Source: Candidatus Melainabacteria bacterium (GTDB lineage Bacteria; Cyanobacteriota; Vampirovibrionia; Obscuribacterales; Obscuribacteraceae). Taken from it: a stretch of DNA of 12,322 nt. The position numbers were made by a program, and so were the translations under genes. Positions 1 through 6,488 of the stretch are shown here, piece after piece. Below the pieces are notes generated by a model. The model had not been told where the DNA came from and searched no databases. It was given only the letters and a program-made list of their open reading frames with translations. The first letter of the stretch is position 1, and the number at the start of each line of letters is the position of its first letter. The DNA lies in contig JACMKL010000092.1 in NCBI GenBank assembly GCA_014380105.1, positions 1-12,322 of the forward strand, read 5' to 3'.

Positions 1-372
1 CAGGAGAAATCGCTCTTCGGGTACTTCGTAAACATCGATGATTGCAGGATTCGGCAGCCGCGAATATGGCACGTCATTGACGATAATTGTGTTGACACAA
101 GCCGTTTCGAATTCCCCATCCTTTTCCCACGTCATCTTTTTCTGAATGATTGAGAGCTGATTGTCGATGGCGTCGAATACGACAACTGTTGCCTCGTGAC
201 CGATGCCGACAGTTTTAACCAGACGTGTCTCGCGGAAAGTTTGACCATCCTCGCTGATCAAAACACCGCCGTGTTCTTTAGGAGCCCCGGCAATATTGCC
301 AATGAAAATCACAGCTTTTCCATTTGCTGCTTGAAAGAAAGAATCGCCTAATAAGCCATTTTGCATGTTCAT
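1..372 (-). CDS. Unknown protein, N-terminal 124 residues (cut by window edge)
   Basis: The reading frame is open from the ATG at 372 to the left edge, so the C-terminus lies outside the window. I do not recognise the protein. The visible part begins MNMQNGLLGDSFFQAANGKA and is rich in alternating hydrophobic strands and glycine turns, suggesting a small beta-rich soluble domain. There is no signal peptide or membrane segment. A second ATG two codons later (366) is an equally plausible start. The leader is A-rich (AAAACAAAAAACGT) with no Shine-Dalgarno. Only 12 nt separate the start from the stop of the upstream 104-aa membrane protein gene, so the two are probably cotranscribed. Confidence 0.65.
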   Translation of the reverse strand, partial: MNMQNGLLGDSFFQAANGKAVIFIGNIAGAPKEHGGVLISEDGQTFRETRLVKTVGIGHEATVVVFDAIDNQLSIIQKKMTWEKDGEFETACVNTIIVNDVPYSRLPNPAIIDVYEVPEERFLL

Positions 373-384
373 ACGTTTTTTGTT

Positions 385-699
385 TTAAGGTTTAACTCGC
401 ATTTTTGATGATATGAAATGTGCACCAAGACCCAGCGCACAAAAAAATACTGCAGATATCATTGCGTTTCCCTTCATCCAATAATCTACGAAGAGTGACA
501 AAAACATCTGCAGTAAGCCCAGTATAAGAAACCCATGCCCCGTCAGACGAAAGCCCCTGTAGAGTGGGTATCTGGTTTTATCTCTATTTGCCTTGAAAAA
601 ATTGATCAGAGCAAACAAGAAAAACAGTGCGCTTGCAAAAAGTGCACTAAAAACGATTGCGGAGAACCACATTGTTGAATTTTCCATTGTCAGAGACAT
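385..699 (-). CDS. Small hydrophobic membrane protein, function unknown (104 aa)
   Basis: The protein has three hydrophobic stretches. From the chosen start these lie at about residues 10-32 (WFSAIVFSALFASALFFLF), 50-70 (GHGFLILGLLQMFLSLFV) and 78-97. A basic stretch (KANRDKTRYPLYRGFR) between the first two is probably cytoplasmic, which would place the N-terminus outside. No family motif is recognised. I chose the ATG at 699; a TTG at 708 and ATGs at 687 and 672 are alternatives, and none has a convincing ribosome binding site. It is 12 nt upstream of the partial gene at the left edge and follows an inverted repeat after the 267-aa gene. Confidence 0.6.
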   Translation of the reverse strand: MSLTMENSTMWFSAIVFSALFASALFFLFALINFFKANRDKTRYPLYRGFRLTGHGFLILGLLQMFLSLFVDYWMKGNAMISAVFFCALGLGAHFISSKMRVKP

Positions 700-711
700 T
701 ATGCTCAACCG

Positions 712-735
712 CTCAACTGAAGCCTTTCAGTTGAG
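712..735 (-). repeat. 10-bp perfect inverted repeat between genes
   Basis: CTCAACTGAA and TTCAGTTGAG flank a 4-nt loop. The element sits between the stop of the 267-aa gene and the start of the 104-aa gene. On the minus strand it is not followed by a U tract, so it is not a standard terminator. It could be an mRNA processing or stability hairpin. GTTGAGC occurs twice just past the loop on the minus strand. Confidence 0.6.
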
Positions 736-747
736 TAGTGAGCGGGT

Positions 748-1551
748 TTAATTGAGTAGCAAGATTCCAAATCGGTCTCCTCGTCTAATGTATGTGAGGA
801 TGATATCCGCAGCGGCGCCAGCAGCAAGAGCACGAGCAATAGTCGTTTCATCAGTAACAGCATTGAAGCTTGGGTCGTTATCGAAGGTACCTTTTTCATC
901 AAATGGTTGATTACAAATTGAGGCGAGTTGATTGAGAATGTCTGCTACTACTCTGGCGGTGGTTGCTGAAGCAATCGGCGAAAGTGCCAGGTCAACACGC
1001 TCTTCATCCATCTCACATTGTTGGAAATGCGTTAGCGCGCATCTCTTTGCTGTTTGAACAAGAGAAAACATCGTTAACTTTGAATTTTCCGAAGCTTCAA
1101 CGGTGGCGAGATAAATTTCGTCGTTGCGCTTGTTGCCATAGGCTTTCAATCCAGGTATTTCAGCGTTGATCAAGCCAAGGAAAGTAGCCTTGTGAAGAGC
1201 GCTTTGAGAGCGGCTAATCAATTCATGGCTGACTAAACCGAGCGTGTTCAGACCTTCCAGGATGCCCAGAGCATGAGCCAATTTGTAGTCGATCTGCTCT
1301 TCGCTGGGGAAGGTCGGTAATAGTTTTAGTTCCGACTGAATAATCATCAGCTCGCGAGCAATCTCTTTCTCAAGCCATTGTGAAAGGAATTGCATATAGA
1401 CAGCGACAAAGGTAAAAATCTTTGACTGGCTGTTGTTTTTGTCAGAACGATAAGCAGAAATAGCCACCGAGATGGAGTCTAATTGGGATTGTCGTCCTTT
1501 GCTCATCGCTTCTACCAACGAAAGTTGGGTGAAGATATTTGCTTCTTTCAT
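748..1551 (-). CDS. Unknown mostly alpha-helical soluble protein (267 aa)
   Basis: I do not recognise this protein. The sequence is dominated by amphipathic helix-like stretches such as FLSQWLEKEIARELMIIQSE and has no signal peptide. A mildly hydrophobic Ala-rich segment near the C-terminus (ARALAAGAAADIILTYI) resembles a buried helix more than a membrane span. I chose the ATG at 1551, giving MKEANIFTQL. An in-frame ATG at 1581 would add ten residues, but those codons (TTTAAAAACAAACGTC) look like the A-rich leader seen before other genes here. An intrinsic terminator lies only about 40 nt upstream, so expression needs either read-through or a very short promoter overlapping it. Confidence 0.65.
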   Translation of the reverse strand: MKEANIFTQLSLVEAMSKGRQSQLDSISVAISAYRSDKNNSQSKIFTFVAVYMQFLSQWLEKEIARELMIIQSELKLLPTFPSEEQIDYKLAHALGILEGLNTLGLVSHELISRSQSALHKATFLGLINAEIPGLKAYGNKRNDEIYLATVEASENSKLTMFSLVQTAKRCALTHFQQCEMDEERVDLALSPIASATTARVVADILNQLASICNQPFDEKGTFDNDPSFNAVTDETTIARALAAGAAADIILTYIRRGDRFGILLLN

Positions 1552-1590
1552 GACGTTTGTTTTTAAAGTGAAATAAATCATTTAAAGAGC

Positions 1591-1620
1591 AAAAACGGCA
1601 CAAAAGCTACTTTGTGCCGT
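1591..1620 (-). terminator. Rho-independent terminator after the 58-aa gene
   Basis: A perfect 10-bp stem (ACGGCACAAA / TTTGTGCCGT, 1595-1604 with 1611-1620) with a 6-nt loop is followed on the minus strand by TTTTTGC. It lies just downstream of the 58-aa gene stop and only about 40 nt before the next start codon. Confidence 0.85.
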
Positions 1621-1628
1621 TCGCTCGT

Positions 1629-1805
1629 TCAGTCTTTGTCTTTTTCAATCTTCGTTCCCCAGATCAGGTAATAGACGATGTGCAGGGCGAAAGAACACAT
1701 TCCAACCGCCATGACCAACGCCGCCTTTTCTTCCATAACGAACACTGTAATCAGGCTGACCAGCACACAGAGTGCCGTCAGATACAGGAATATGTAGTGA
1801 CGCAT
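1629..1805 (-). CDS. 58-aa two-helix membrane microprotein
   Basis: ATG at 1805 to TGA at 1629-1631. The protein starts MRHYIFLYLTALCVLVSLIT and ends with the charged tail TKIEKDKD. Two hydrophobic segments (about residues 4-22 and 28-48) are separated by a short MEEK turn, predicting a helical hairpin in the membrane. The start is separated by one base from the stop of the upstream 99-aa gene. GGAG inside the last codons of that gene sits 7 nt before the ATG. This arrangement strongly suggests translational coupling, and it is one of the few starts here with a recognisable Shine-Dalgarno. A terminator follows directly. The function is unknown. Confidence 0.7.
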   Translation of the reverse strand: MRHYIFLYLTALCVLVSLITVFVMEEKAALVMAVGMCSFALHIVYYLIWGTKIEKDKD

Positions 1806-1806
1806 A

Positions 1807-2106
1807 CTATTTCTCCGGCACGTTCATTGCCAGGCGAAGAACAGGATTTTGCCCTTCAAGACCGGAGTGACGTGTTACCTTCCAGTTGATTGCAGTCAAT
1901 TCCTTTTCGACGATTTCAATCACCTCAAGGGTATAGCCTGCAACCGGGATATCCATCGGAGGTCCGCAGAATCGGTTGATCTTGCGCTGACTCTCCTTGC
2001 GCAGTTTTCGTACTGCGGCATCCTTCTTACGCTGCCTGTGGGCAAGCAACGCTTGCTCAGGCGAAGAGAGGACGGGACTTTTGGATGTTTTTTTATTTGT
2101 TGCCAT
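1807..2106 (-). CDS. Unknown small basic protein (99 aa)
   Basis: The N-terminal half is strongly basic and Ser/Thr-rich (MATNKKTSKSP, then AHRQRKKDAAVRKLRKESQR, about residues 22-41). It is probably a helical or disordered nucleic-acid-binding or ribosome-associated tail. The C-terminal half (about 48-99) reads as a small strand/helix domain ending in LRLAMNVPEK. No family is recognised. The ATG at 2106 follows an AT-rich leader (GCGCAAAATTTTTTCT) with no Shine-Dalgarno. It forms a two-gene unit with the 58-aa membrane microprotein. Confidence 0.65.
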   Translation of the reverse strand: MATNKKTSKSPVLSSPEQALLAHRQRKKDAAVRKLRKESQRKINRFCGPPMDIPVAGYTLEVIEIVEKELTAINWKVTRHSGLEGQNPVLRLAMNVPEK

Positions 2107-2159
2107 AGAAAAAATTTTGCGCTACAGACTAAGGTCAGTAGCCGGTGCTGTTTTCAACC

Positions 2160-2183
2160 AAAAAGAACTCCGCACCCGAGTTC
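2160..2183 (-). terminator. Probable rho-independent terminator after the hydrolase gene
   Basis: On the minus strand a 6-bp stem (GAACTC / GAGTTC) with a 7-nt loop is followed by TTTTT. It lies about 50 nt downstream of the alpha/beta hydrolase stop codon. The stem is short, but the U tract is in the right place. Confidence 0.6.
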
Positions 2184-2216
2184 AATGGCTCGCGTTCAAA
2201 TATTGAACGACTTCTC

Positions 2217-2259
2217 CTCAAGATGTTCCTCGCTACAAAGAAGCGAGAAACATCTTGAG
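2217..2259 (-). repeat. 18-bp hairpin overlapping the end of the hydrolase gene
   Basis: The arms at 2217-2234 and 2242-2259 pair along 18 positions with one G.U/A.C position and a 7-nt loop. The minus-strand 5' arm encodes the last residues of the hydrolase and the stop codon (2233-2235) begins in the loop. There is no U tract. It may protect the 3' end of the mRNA or act as a processing site. Confidence 0.75.
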
Positions 2260-3096
2260 CGTCTGTAAGTATTTCGGTCTGTCAGTGACTGCGACTTCAG
2301 TGTGATTGGAGTCCTGCATATAGAGAACACTTTTAGGTTCGCTGGCAGCGAAATACATTGTACGTGTATGGTCAGGACCGATTACATCATCTTTCAATCC
2401 GTGCACGAGAAGTAACGGCGGATGGCTCCCTGAAAGGATTCTCGCGTTATCAAAGGCAGGACGTGTAAAAAGAAACGATGGATAAATCCGTAATCCCTTC
2501 ACTTCTTCTTTAGCAATTGCTTCAAGCGAACTGAAGCCAGATTGCAGTATCAAACCGCGCGCCGGGCGCACAGTCGAAAGGTGAGTCGCAGCAGCACTAC
2601 CAAGAGATATTCCAAAGATGATAATCTGCTCGGCTGTAAAATGAAGCTGGTGATTAACCACATCATAGGCGGATTCAGCGTCTTCCAACCAATGCTGTAT
2701 GGTTGGCTTGCCAGCGCTTTCTCCGAAGCCGCGTGGGTCGTAAATAAATACAGATGCTCCACTTTCTAACAGCAGGTCGATGATTTCCATATGCCTGGGA
2801 ATATCTCCTGAATTTCCCTGGTGCACCAGATAGATTTTCTTGCTTGCAGTGTTGGCAAAATACCAACCACGCATTCTGAAACCATCTTGTGCAAGGAAAG
2901 GAATTTCGGCGTTTTGATATTTGCCGTAGCTCCTGAGCGCCTTCATGTCCCCGCGATGTTCATCGGGGAAAAATAGCTTACTGGAGTAAATCCGTGGGCT
3001 AAATCGAGGTGACAATACTACGTACAAAATCAACAGACACGCCAGGACTGTGAAGGATATCGGGTATGCCGATACCAAGTTCAATAGCCATTTCAT
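2233..3096 (-). CDS. Membrane-anchored alpha/beta hydrolase (Bem46/ABHD13-like)
   Basis: This is a serine hydrolase of the alpha/beta fold; its substrate cannot be read from the sequence. From the ATG at 3096 (287 aa) there is one N-terminal membrane segment (about residues 8-29). The core follows: an oxyanion-loop region VHQGNSGD (91-98), then YDPRGFGESAG (119-129), typical of Bem46-type hydrolases. The nucleophile elbow is GISLGS with Ser164, the acid lies in HGLKDD (D236 or D237), and the catalytic His265 is in SNHTE. All catalytic positions are present. A GTG at 3138 would add 14 residues, but the ATG follows an A-rich leader (ACTAAAAAAACAAGAT) as elsewhere here. It lies downstream of the 630-aa membrane protein gene and may be cotranscribed with it, acting at the outer face of the inner membrane. 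Confidence 0.88.
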   Translation of the reverse strand: MKWLLNLVSAYPISFTVLACLLILYVVLSPRFSPRIYSSKLFFPDEHRGDMKALRSYGKYQNAEIPFLAQDGFRMRGWYFANTASKKIYLVHQGNSGDIPRHMEIIDLLLESGASVFIYDPRGFGESAGKPTIQHWLEDAESAYDVVNHQLHFTAEQIIIFGISLGSAAATHLSTVRPARGLILQSGFSSLEAIAKEEVKGLRIYPSFLFTRPAFDNARILSGSHPPLLLVHGLKDDVIGPDHTRTMYFAASEPKSVLYMQDSNHTEVAVTDRPKYLQTLKMFLASL

Positions 3097-3173
3097 ATCT
3101 TGTTTTTTTAGTTTTAGAAATTGGCACCTCGCCCCCACTGGGAAGAGATGCCGTTAATTGATGATCTTCATCA

Positions 3174-5066
3174 TTACTCTTTCGTTTCTAAAGGCTTTGA
3201 TGGTGCAGCTGTACCGTCGTCATCGAGAGACTTACAGCTGAATGTGTTAACTGCCGTTTCCTGACTTTTCGTATCGAGGAAAGTGAAGACAACTGCGTCA
3301 CCTTTCTCCACAAGGGGAATTCGTGGATACGAATCACGACTTACCAGGTAAATGCGTGAGTCACCAGCAAGTACGAACAGGTAAGTCGGAGAGCCCCCGT
3401 TCAGGCTGGAAGGCAGGAGTGCGATGCGTTTGATTTTGCCGGTTATCACTTTGCTTTGTTTCATCGTTTGCGAAATCGAAGTGCCGCCATTATTGGTATG
3501 TGCGAGTTGAGTCGCATAGAGCCTCAAGGCAGTCTGCTTGTCGTTTGCAAAAATGACATCAGCCGCATTTTGAGTGAATGCACGCATGATACCAATGCCA
3601 CCAAATGAAGCACCAATTTCCTGCGGAGTAGCATAGATTGCCACCCAGGTCAGTTCTCCGTAGATGCTGTAAAGCTGGACAGACTCAACCGGATAGTGTT
3701 TGACGTTGTCTCGCGCGTTCTGCATTGTTTCCACCACGCTGGAGGCTTCGTTAAAGCCTTTCAGACCGGGATAGAAAACACCTTTATTCTCGCTCGATTG
3801 GAAAACCAGGACACCATTAACCGAGTGGTCGTCAACAGATGTCGAGGTCATTGGTACGACCCACACGTTATGATCTTCTCTTGTATAAGCGAGGTCAATA
3901 TCGGAAGGTTCGCGAGTGCCCGTCTTGTTAATACCGAAAATTACTTTCCAGGTATTCTCGCGAGCGAAATCACCGCCATACATTCCCCAGTCTTCAGCGT
4001 ATTCCTTGACCAAATCGTCGGATACGACGCGGTCGATCCATTCAGGCTTCTTGTGCAAATCGAAAACGTGCAATTTCGCTTCTTCATCAGCAACGTCCAC
4101 TGCAATTACCTTTTCCAGAACGGAGCCACTTACTCCTCCAAACGGACGACGTATGTATCCAATCGTGTAATGAGGCACCCATTTGTCATCAACTTCGAAG
4201 ATTGGCTCATCCAGGTCGCCTTCATCATATCCACGCTGATAGACATAACGCGACAAATTGTTGACCCAGTTCTGACCAACAAACAAACGAATTTTAAAAC
4301 CCAGCTTCAGGAGTGGTTTTTCTTCAGGATTCTCGGCATCAACAACCACATAGCCAGGGCTGATTGCGTAGTCGCCCAAGAGCGGAGACCAATAAGTATC
4401 GCCACTATTGATAGGCTCAAGCGGGGCGATCCAATAGCGATGTCCACTGACCGATTGCAGAGTGTATGCATCTTTGTCGATACCAAAGCGGCTAGCGATG
4501 TTGGTTTCAGTGGAAATTGCAGACTGTCCTCGGAATGCAGCGATATCCTTCGAAACCAACACCATGCGGTCAGGGTCAGTTGGGGGTATCTGCTCTTTCT
4601 CACTGGCGATTTCAATATTGGGCAAACTCGCGAAACGCAGGGCATTAGCAGGTCCAAATCCATAATAAAGTTTTTGACCGCCAGCAATCAGAAAAACCGC
4701 CAGTACAGAAATTACACTGTACCAGATGATTTTTTCGTTGTTATGACCGTTCACCAAAAGACCTACAGCCAATGCGGGAATCAGTGTCGAGATGATCAGC
4801 GGGAAATATCCGAATAAAGTTCCCTGGAAGACGGGCTGCATGTAATACAGAACAAATCTGATCATGAACAGCACCACCACAAATCCTATTACTGCACCTT
4901 TAATTGCATAAGCCTTCGCTGGCTTAGCGTCGGGTGTATTGTGCCGTCCGTATGTGCGATTAGAGAGATCCTCGTTGCCACCTTTGAAGGCGACAAAACC
5001 AGAAATTACTGCGGCGATCAGTGCCCATAAAAGGGAGATTGGCCAGAATTCAGAACTGAATATCAT
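3174..5066 (-). CDS. Large membrane protein, four N-terminal helices and exported domain (630 aa)
   Basis: Four hydrophobic helices occupy about residues 8-28, 54-77, 85-106 and 113-133. The basic loops fall between helices 1-2 and 3-4, so the N-terminus and the roughly 490-residue C-terminal domain should both lie outside the cytoplasm. That domain is rich in beta strands and aromatic residues (GHRYWIAPLEP, SPGYVVVDAENPEEKP). Near the C-terminus (about 545-605) a stretch from VITGKIKRI through GDSRIYLVSRD to VEKGDAVVFTFLD has the strand pattern of an OB-like or small beta-barrel module. I cannot assign a named family. Similar proteins may occur on large plasmids or phages, but that is recollection, not proof. 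An isolated terminator lies upstream, so it probably has its own transcript. The 6-bp hairpin at 3159-3173 follows its stop. Confidence 0.85.
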   Translation of the reverse strand: MIFSSEFWPISLLWALIAAVISGFVAFKGGNEDLSNRTYGRHNTPDAKPAKAYAIKGAVIGFVVVLFMIRFVLYYMQPVFQGTLFGYFPLIISTLIPALAVGLLVNGHNNEKIIWYSVISVLAVFLIAGGQKLYYGFGPANALRFASLPNIEIASEKEQIPPTDPDRMVLVSKDIAAFRGQSAISTETNIASRFGIDKDAYTLQSVSGHRYWIAPLEPINSGDTYWSPLLGDYAISPGYVVVDAENPEEKPLLKLGFKIRLFVGQNWVNNLSRYVYQRGYDEGDLDEPIFEVDDKWVPHYTIGYIRRPFGGVSGSVLEKVIAVDVADEEAKLHVFDLHKKPEWIDRVVSDDLVKEYAEDWGMYGGDFARENTWKVIFGINKTGTREPSDIDLAYTREDHNVWVVPMTSTSVDDHSVNGVLVFQSSENKGVFYPGLKGFNEASSVVETMQNARDNVKHYPVESVQLYSIYGELTWVAIYATPQEIGASFGGIGIMRAFTQNAADVIFANDKQTALRLYATQLAHTNNGGTSISQTMKQSKVITGKIKRIALLPSSLNGGSPTYLFVLAGDSRIYLVSRDSYPRIPLVEKGDAVVFTFLDTKSQETAVNTFSCKSLDDDGTAAPSKPLETKE

Positions 5067-5132
5067 TTTGTAGTTGCCTCAACGATTGTTTTTGTTTCAG
5101 AAGTGGCGCCAATCGCATCGCCCTTCCGTTGT

Positions 5133-5161
5133 AAAAAACTCCACGCGATTTTCGCGTGGAG
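5133..5161 (-). terminator. Strong rho-independent terminator after the 117-aa gene
   Basis: On the minus strand a perfect 10-bp GC-rich stem (CTCCACGCGA / TCGCGTGGAG) with a 3-nt loop is followed by TTTTTT (5138-5133). It separates the 117-aa gene from the 630-aa membrane protein gene, whose ATG lies 66 nt beyond. Confidence 0.9.
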
Positions 5162-5230
5162 GTAATCTGTGTTTACTTTTGCATGCGCACTGGACACAGC
5201 GGCACAGCCGTGGTGTAGGTGGTGATGGTG

Positions 5231-5584
5231 TTAGAAAACACCGCCAGCGTTTATCACATCACGCTTCATCGCACCGCACAGCAAGACATAATCGGAAGGC
5301 GAAATACCTTTCTCATTTCTGAACTGCTTGCGAAGCGGGTAGAGCCCATCATCTTCTACCTCAGGTGCGTAGAAGCGACCATCGGCGAAGATGCTGCCGT
5401 CACTGCGAACTTCCAGAGTACCGGAAGGAAACAGCGAAGCTGAGGACTTTTGGAGCGTGGAAAGAATGGCGTTAACGTCAACGGCTGATGTCGAGGCTAA
5501 GCAGATAAATGTGGTTCCGATTTTCTCGAAGGTAGCCACAACTGAGGGCTCTTCGAGAATATCGAGAGAAGTTACTTTTTTCAT
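5231..5584 (-). CDS. Unknown small protein, paralogue of the 99-aa protein at 6110-6409 (117 aa)
   Basis: This protein is of unknown function but shows clear relationship to the product of 6110-6409. Shared features are an N-terminal ATFEKIG / AVFRKFG, a central ILSxL, and the C-terminal signature VRSDGSIFADG...PE...LYPLR...EKGI against VRADGSVFSKG...PE...FYALR...EHGI. It looks like a compact alpha/beta domain of about 85 residues. Unlike its relative it has about 25 extra C-terminal residues (from SPSDYVLLCG). I chose the ATG at 5584 because the paralogue alignment begins there. The in-frame ATG at 5620 would add a 12-residue extension with no counterpart. A strong terminator follows the gene. 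Confidence 0.7.
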   Translation of the reverse strand: MKKVTSLDILEEPSVVATFEKIGTTFICLASTSAVDVNAILSTLQKSSASLFPSGTLEVRSDGSIFADGRFYAPEVEDDGLYPLRKQFRNEKGISPSDYVLLCGAMKRDVINAGGVF

Positions 5585-5676
5585 TTTAGAAATTTTGTGG
5601 AACGAGCTTATTGGCACCATTCCGATTAAACAATCATTTAAACATTTAATGCTTCAAAAAAATGAAATAGAGAAAC

Positions 5677-5714
5677 AAAAAGCGCGCGGCTCCACAGCTA
5701 ACACGCGCCTTTTG
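5677..5714 (-). terminator. Probable rho-independent terminator after the 95-aa membrane protein gene
   Basis: On the minus strand AAAAG[G]CGCGTG pairs with CGCGCGCTTTT. This gives an 11-bp stem with one bulged G and a 13-nt loop, running into TTTTTG. It is centred between the 95-aa gene and the 117-aa gene. Confidence 0.6.
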
Positions 5715-5779
5715 TTTGCTCAATCTCAACTTCTTACGAAGTCATTCCGCCAGGCGATTATGCTTGACGACCACATTTT

Positions 5780-6067
5780 CTATGCTTTCTGTTTTGCGCA
5801 ACTGTAATTGAGCAGATAAGCAGCCACGGCAGTGATAACAAAACCAATCACAAACGTCTTAAAGCTGTAGGATAAATCGCACAATGCAAAAGCCGCAACG
5901 TTGACAATGTTGTACACGAACGCAACCAAAGCAGCCTCAGCTATCCTACGCTTGGACGCGTCGACGATACGGAGCACGGTGACCGGTGCAATCGCATACA
6001 CAATGTAGCGACTGTAAATTAGAACAACCAACAGTGCAGGGAAAATCAAAAGATTTTGAATGGACAT
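5780..6067 (-). CDS. Small membrane protein, function unknown (95 aa)
   Basis: Hydrophobic segments lie at about residues 4-29 (LLIFPALLVVLIYSRYIVYAIA), 43-63 (AEAALVAFVYNIVNVAAFAL) and 68-88 (FKTFVIGFVITAVAAYLL). A basic loop (DASKRR) between the first two is probably cytoplasmic. No family motif is recognised. The ATG at 6067 has an A-rich leader without a Shine-Dalgarno. The gene lies between the two paralogous small-protein genes, 42 nt after the 99-aa one and followed by a terminator, so it is probably cotranscribed with the 99-aa gene. A functional link with those paralogues is a guess from position only. Confidence 0.7.
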   Translation of the reverse strand: MSIQNLLIFPALLVVLIYSRYIVYAIAPVTVLRIVDASKRRIAEAALVAFVYNIVNVAAFALCDLSYSFKTFVIGFVITAVAAYLLNYSCAKQKA

Positions 6068-6109
6068 GAGTGCAAAAGTTTTTAGGTTTGCCTTCTCCTA
6101 CACCAAAAA

Positions 6110-6409
6110 TCAGGAACGACGGACAATACCGTGTTCCTCGTCGTACGCTTGCCGCAGCGCATAAAAAACCTCGTCACTTTCCTCAGGCACGAAAGTCATG
6201 CCTTTAGAAAAGACACTGCCGTCGGCGCGAACAACTACTAATGCCTGAGGCAAAAGCGCAGTGATCGCAATGAGCGCGGACAGAATCGTCTCGGTCATGG
6301 ACGCTTCAAGAGAACCCACTTCAAAACGAATCGCATTGTTTCCGAACTTGCGGAACACGGCAATTGTTTTGGGGTTCTTGAAACCGTCATTCTTTGTTTG
6401 CTGCTTCAT
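6110..6409 (-). CDS. Unknown small protein, paralogue of the 117-aa protein at 5231-5584 (99 aa)
   Basis: The protein begins MKQQTKNDGFKNPKTIAVF and carries the same domain as the product of 5231-5584. A VRADGSVFSKGMTFVPEES segment is followed by YALRQAYDEEHGI, and the protein ends a few residues later (VRRS). The central segment (TILSALIAITALLPQALVVV) is markedly hydrophobic but continuous with strand-forming residues, so I read it as a buried helix and strand and not as a certain membrane span. The start follows two inverted repeats downstream of the S1-domain gene. There is no obvious Shine-Dalgarno (ACCCCGTTCGCT ATG). The function is unknown. Confidence 0.7.
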   Translation of the reverse strand: MKQQTKNDGFKNPKTIAVFRKFGNNAIRFEVGSLEASMTETILSALIAITALLPQALVVVRADGSVFSKGMTFVPEESDEVFYALRQAYDEEHGIVRRS

Positions 6410-6425
6410 AGCGAACGGGGTTTAT

Positions 6426-6451
6426 GGTGCGAGGTGTTGAAGCCTCGCACC
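6426..6451 (-). repeat. 9-bp perfect inverted repeat in the leader of the 99-aa gene
   Basis: GGTGCGAGG and CCTCGCACC flank an 8-nt loop. On the minus strand the hairpin ends 16 nt before the ATG at 6409. No U tract follows, so it may affect translation or mRNA stability more than termination. Confidence 0.6.
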
Positions 6452-6464
6452 GGGTGAACAAATA

Positions 6465-6485
6465 GGTCCTCGCTCGTCGAAGACC
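6465..6485 (-). repeat. 8-bp hairpin just after the S1-domain gene
   Basis: On the minus strand GGTCTTCG pairs with CGAGGACC (one G.U pair, 5-nt loop). It begins three bases after the S1 gene stop codon and is followed by TATTTG, a weak U-rich stretch. It could be an inefficient terminator. Together with 6426-6451 it makes a double hairpin. Confidence 0.5.
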
Positions 6486-6488
6486 CTT

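Noticed and set aside
708..742. Integron attC site (ACTCAAC and GTTGAGC around a hairpin between same-strand genes)
   Set aside because: The core-like heptamers are only 12 nt apart, far shorter than an attC, and the other intergenic hairpins lack the RYYYAAC/GTTRRRY ends. No integrase is present.
3696..4817. 373-codon plus-strand open frame
   Set aside because: It lies wholly antisense inside the 630-aa membrane protein gene, whose helices and domain pattern are coherent; the plus frame gives no recognisable protein.
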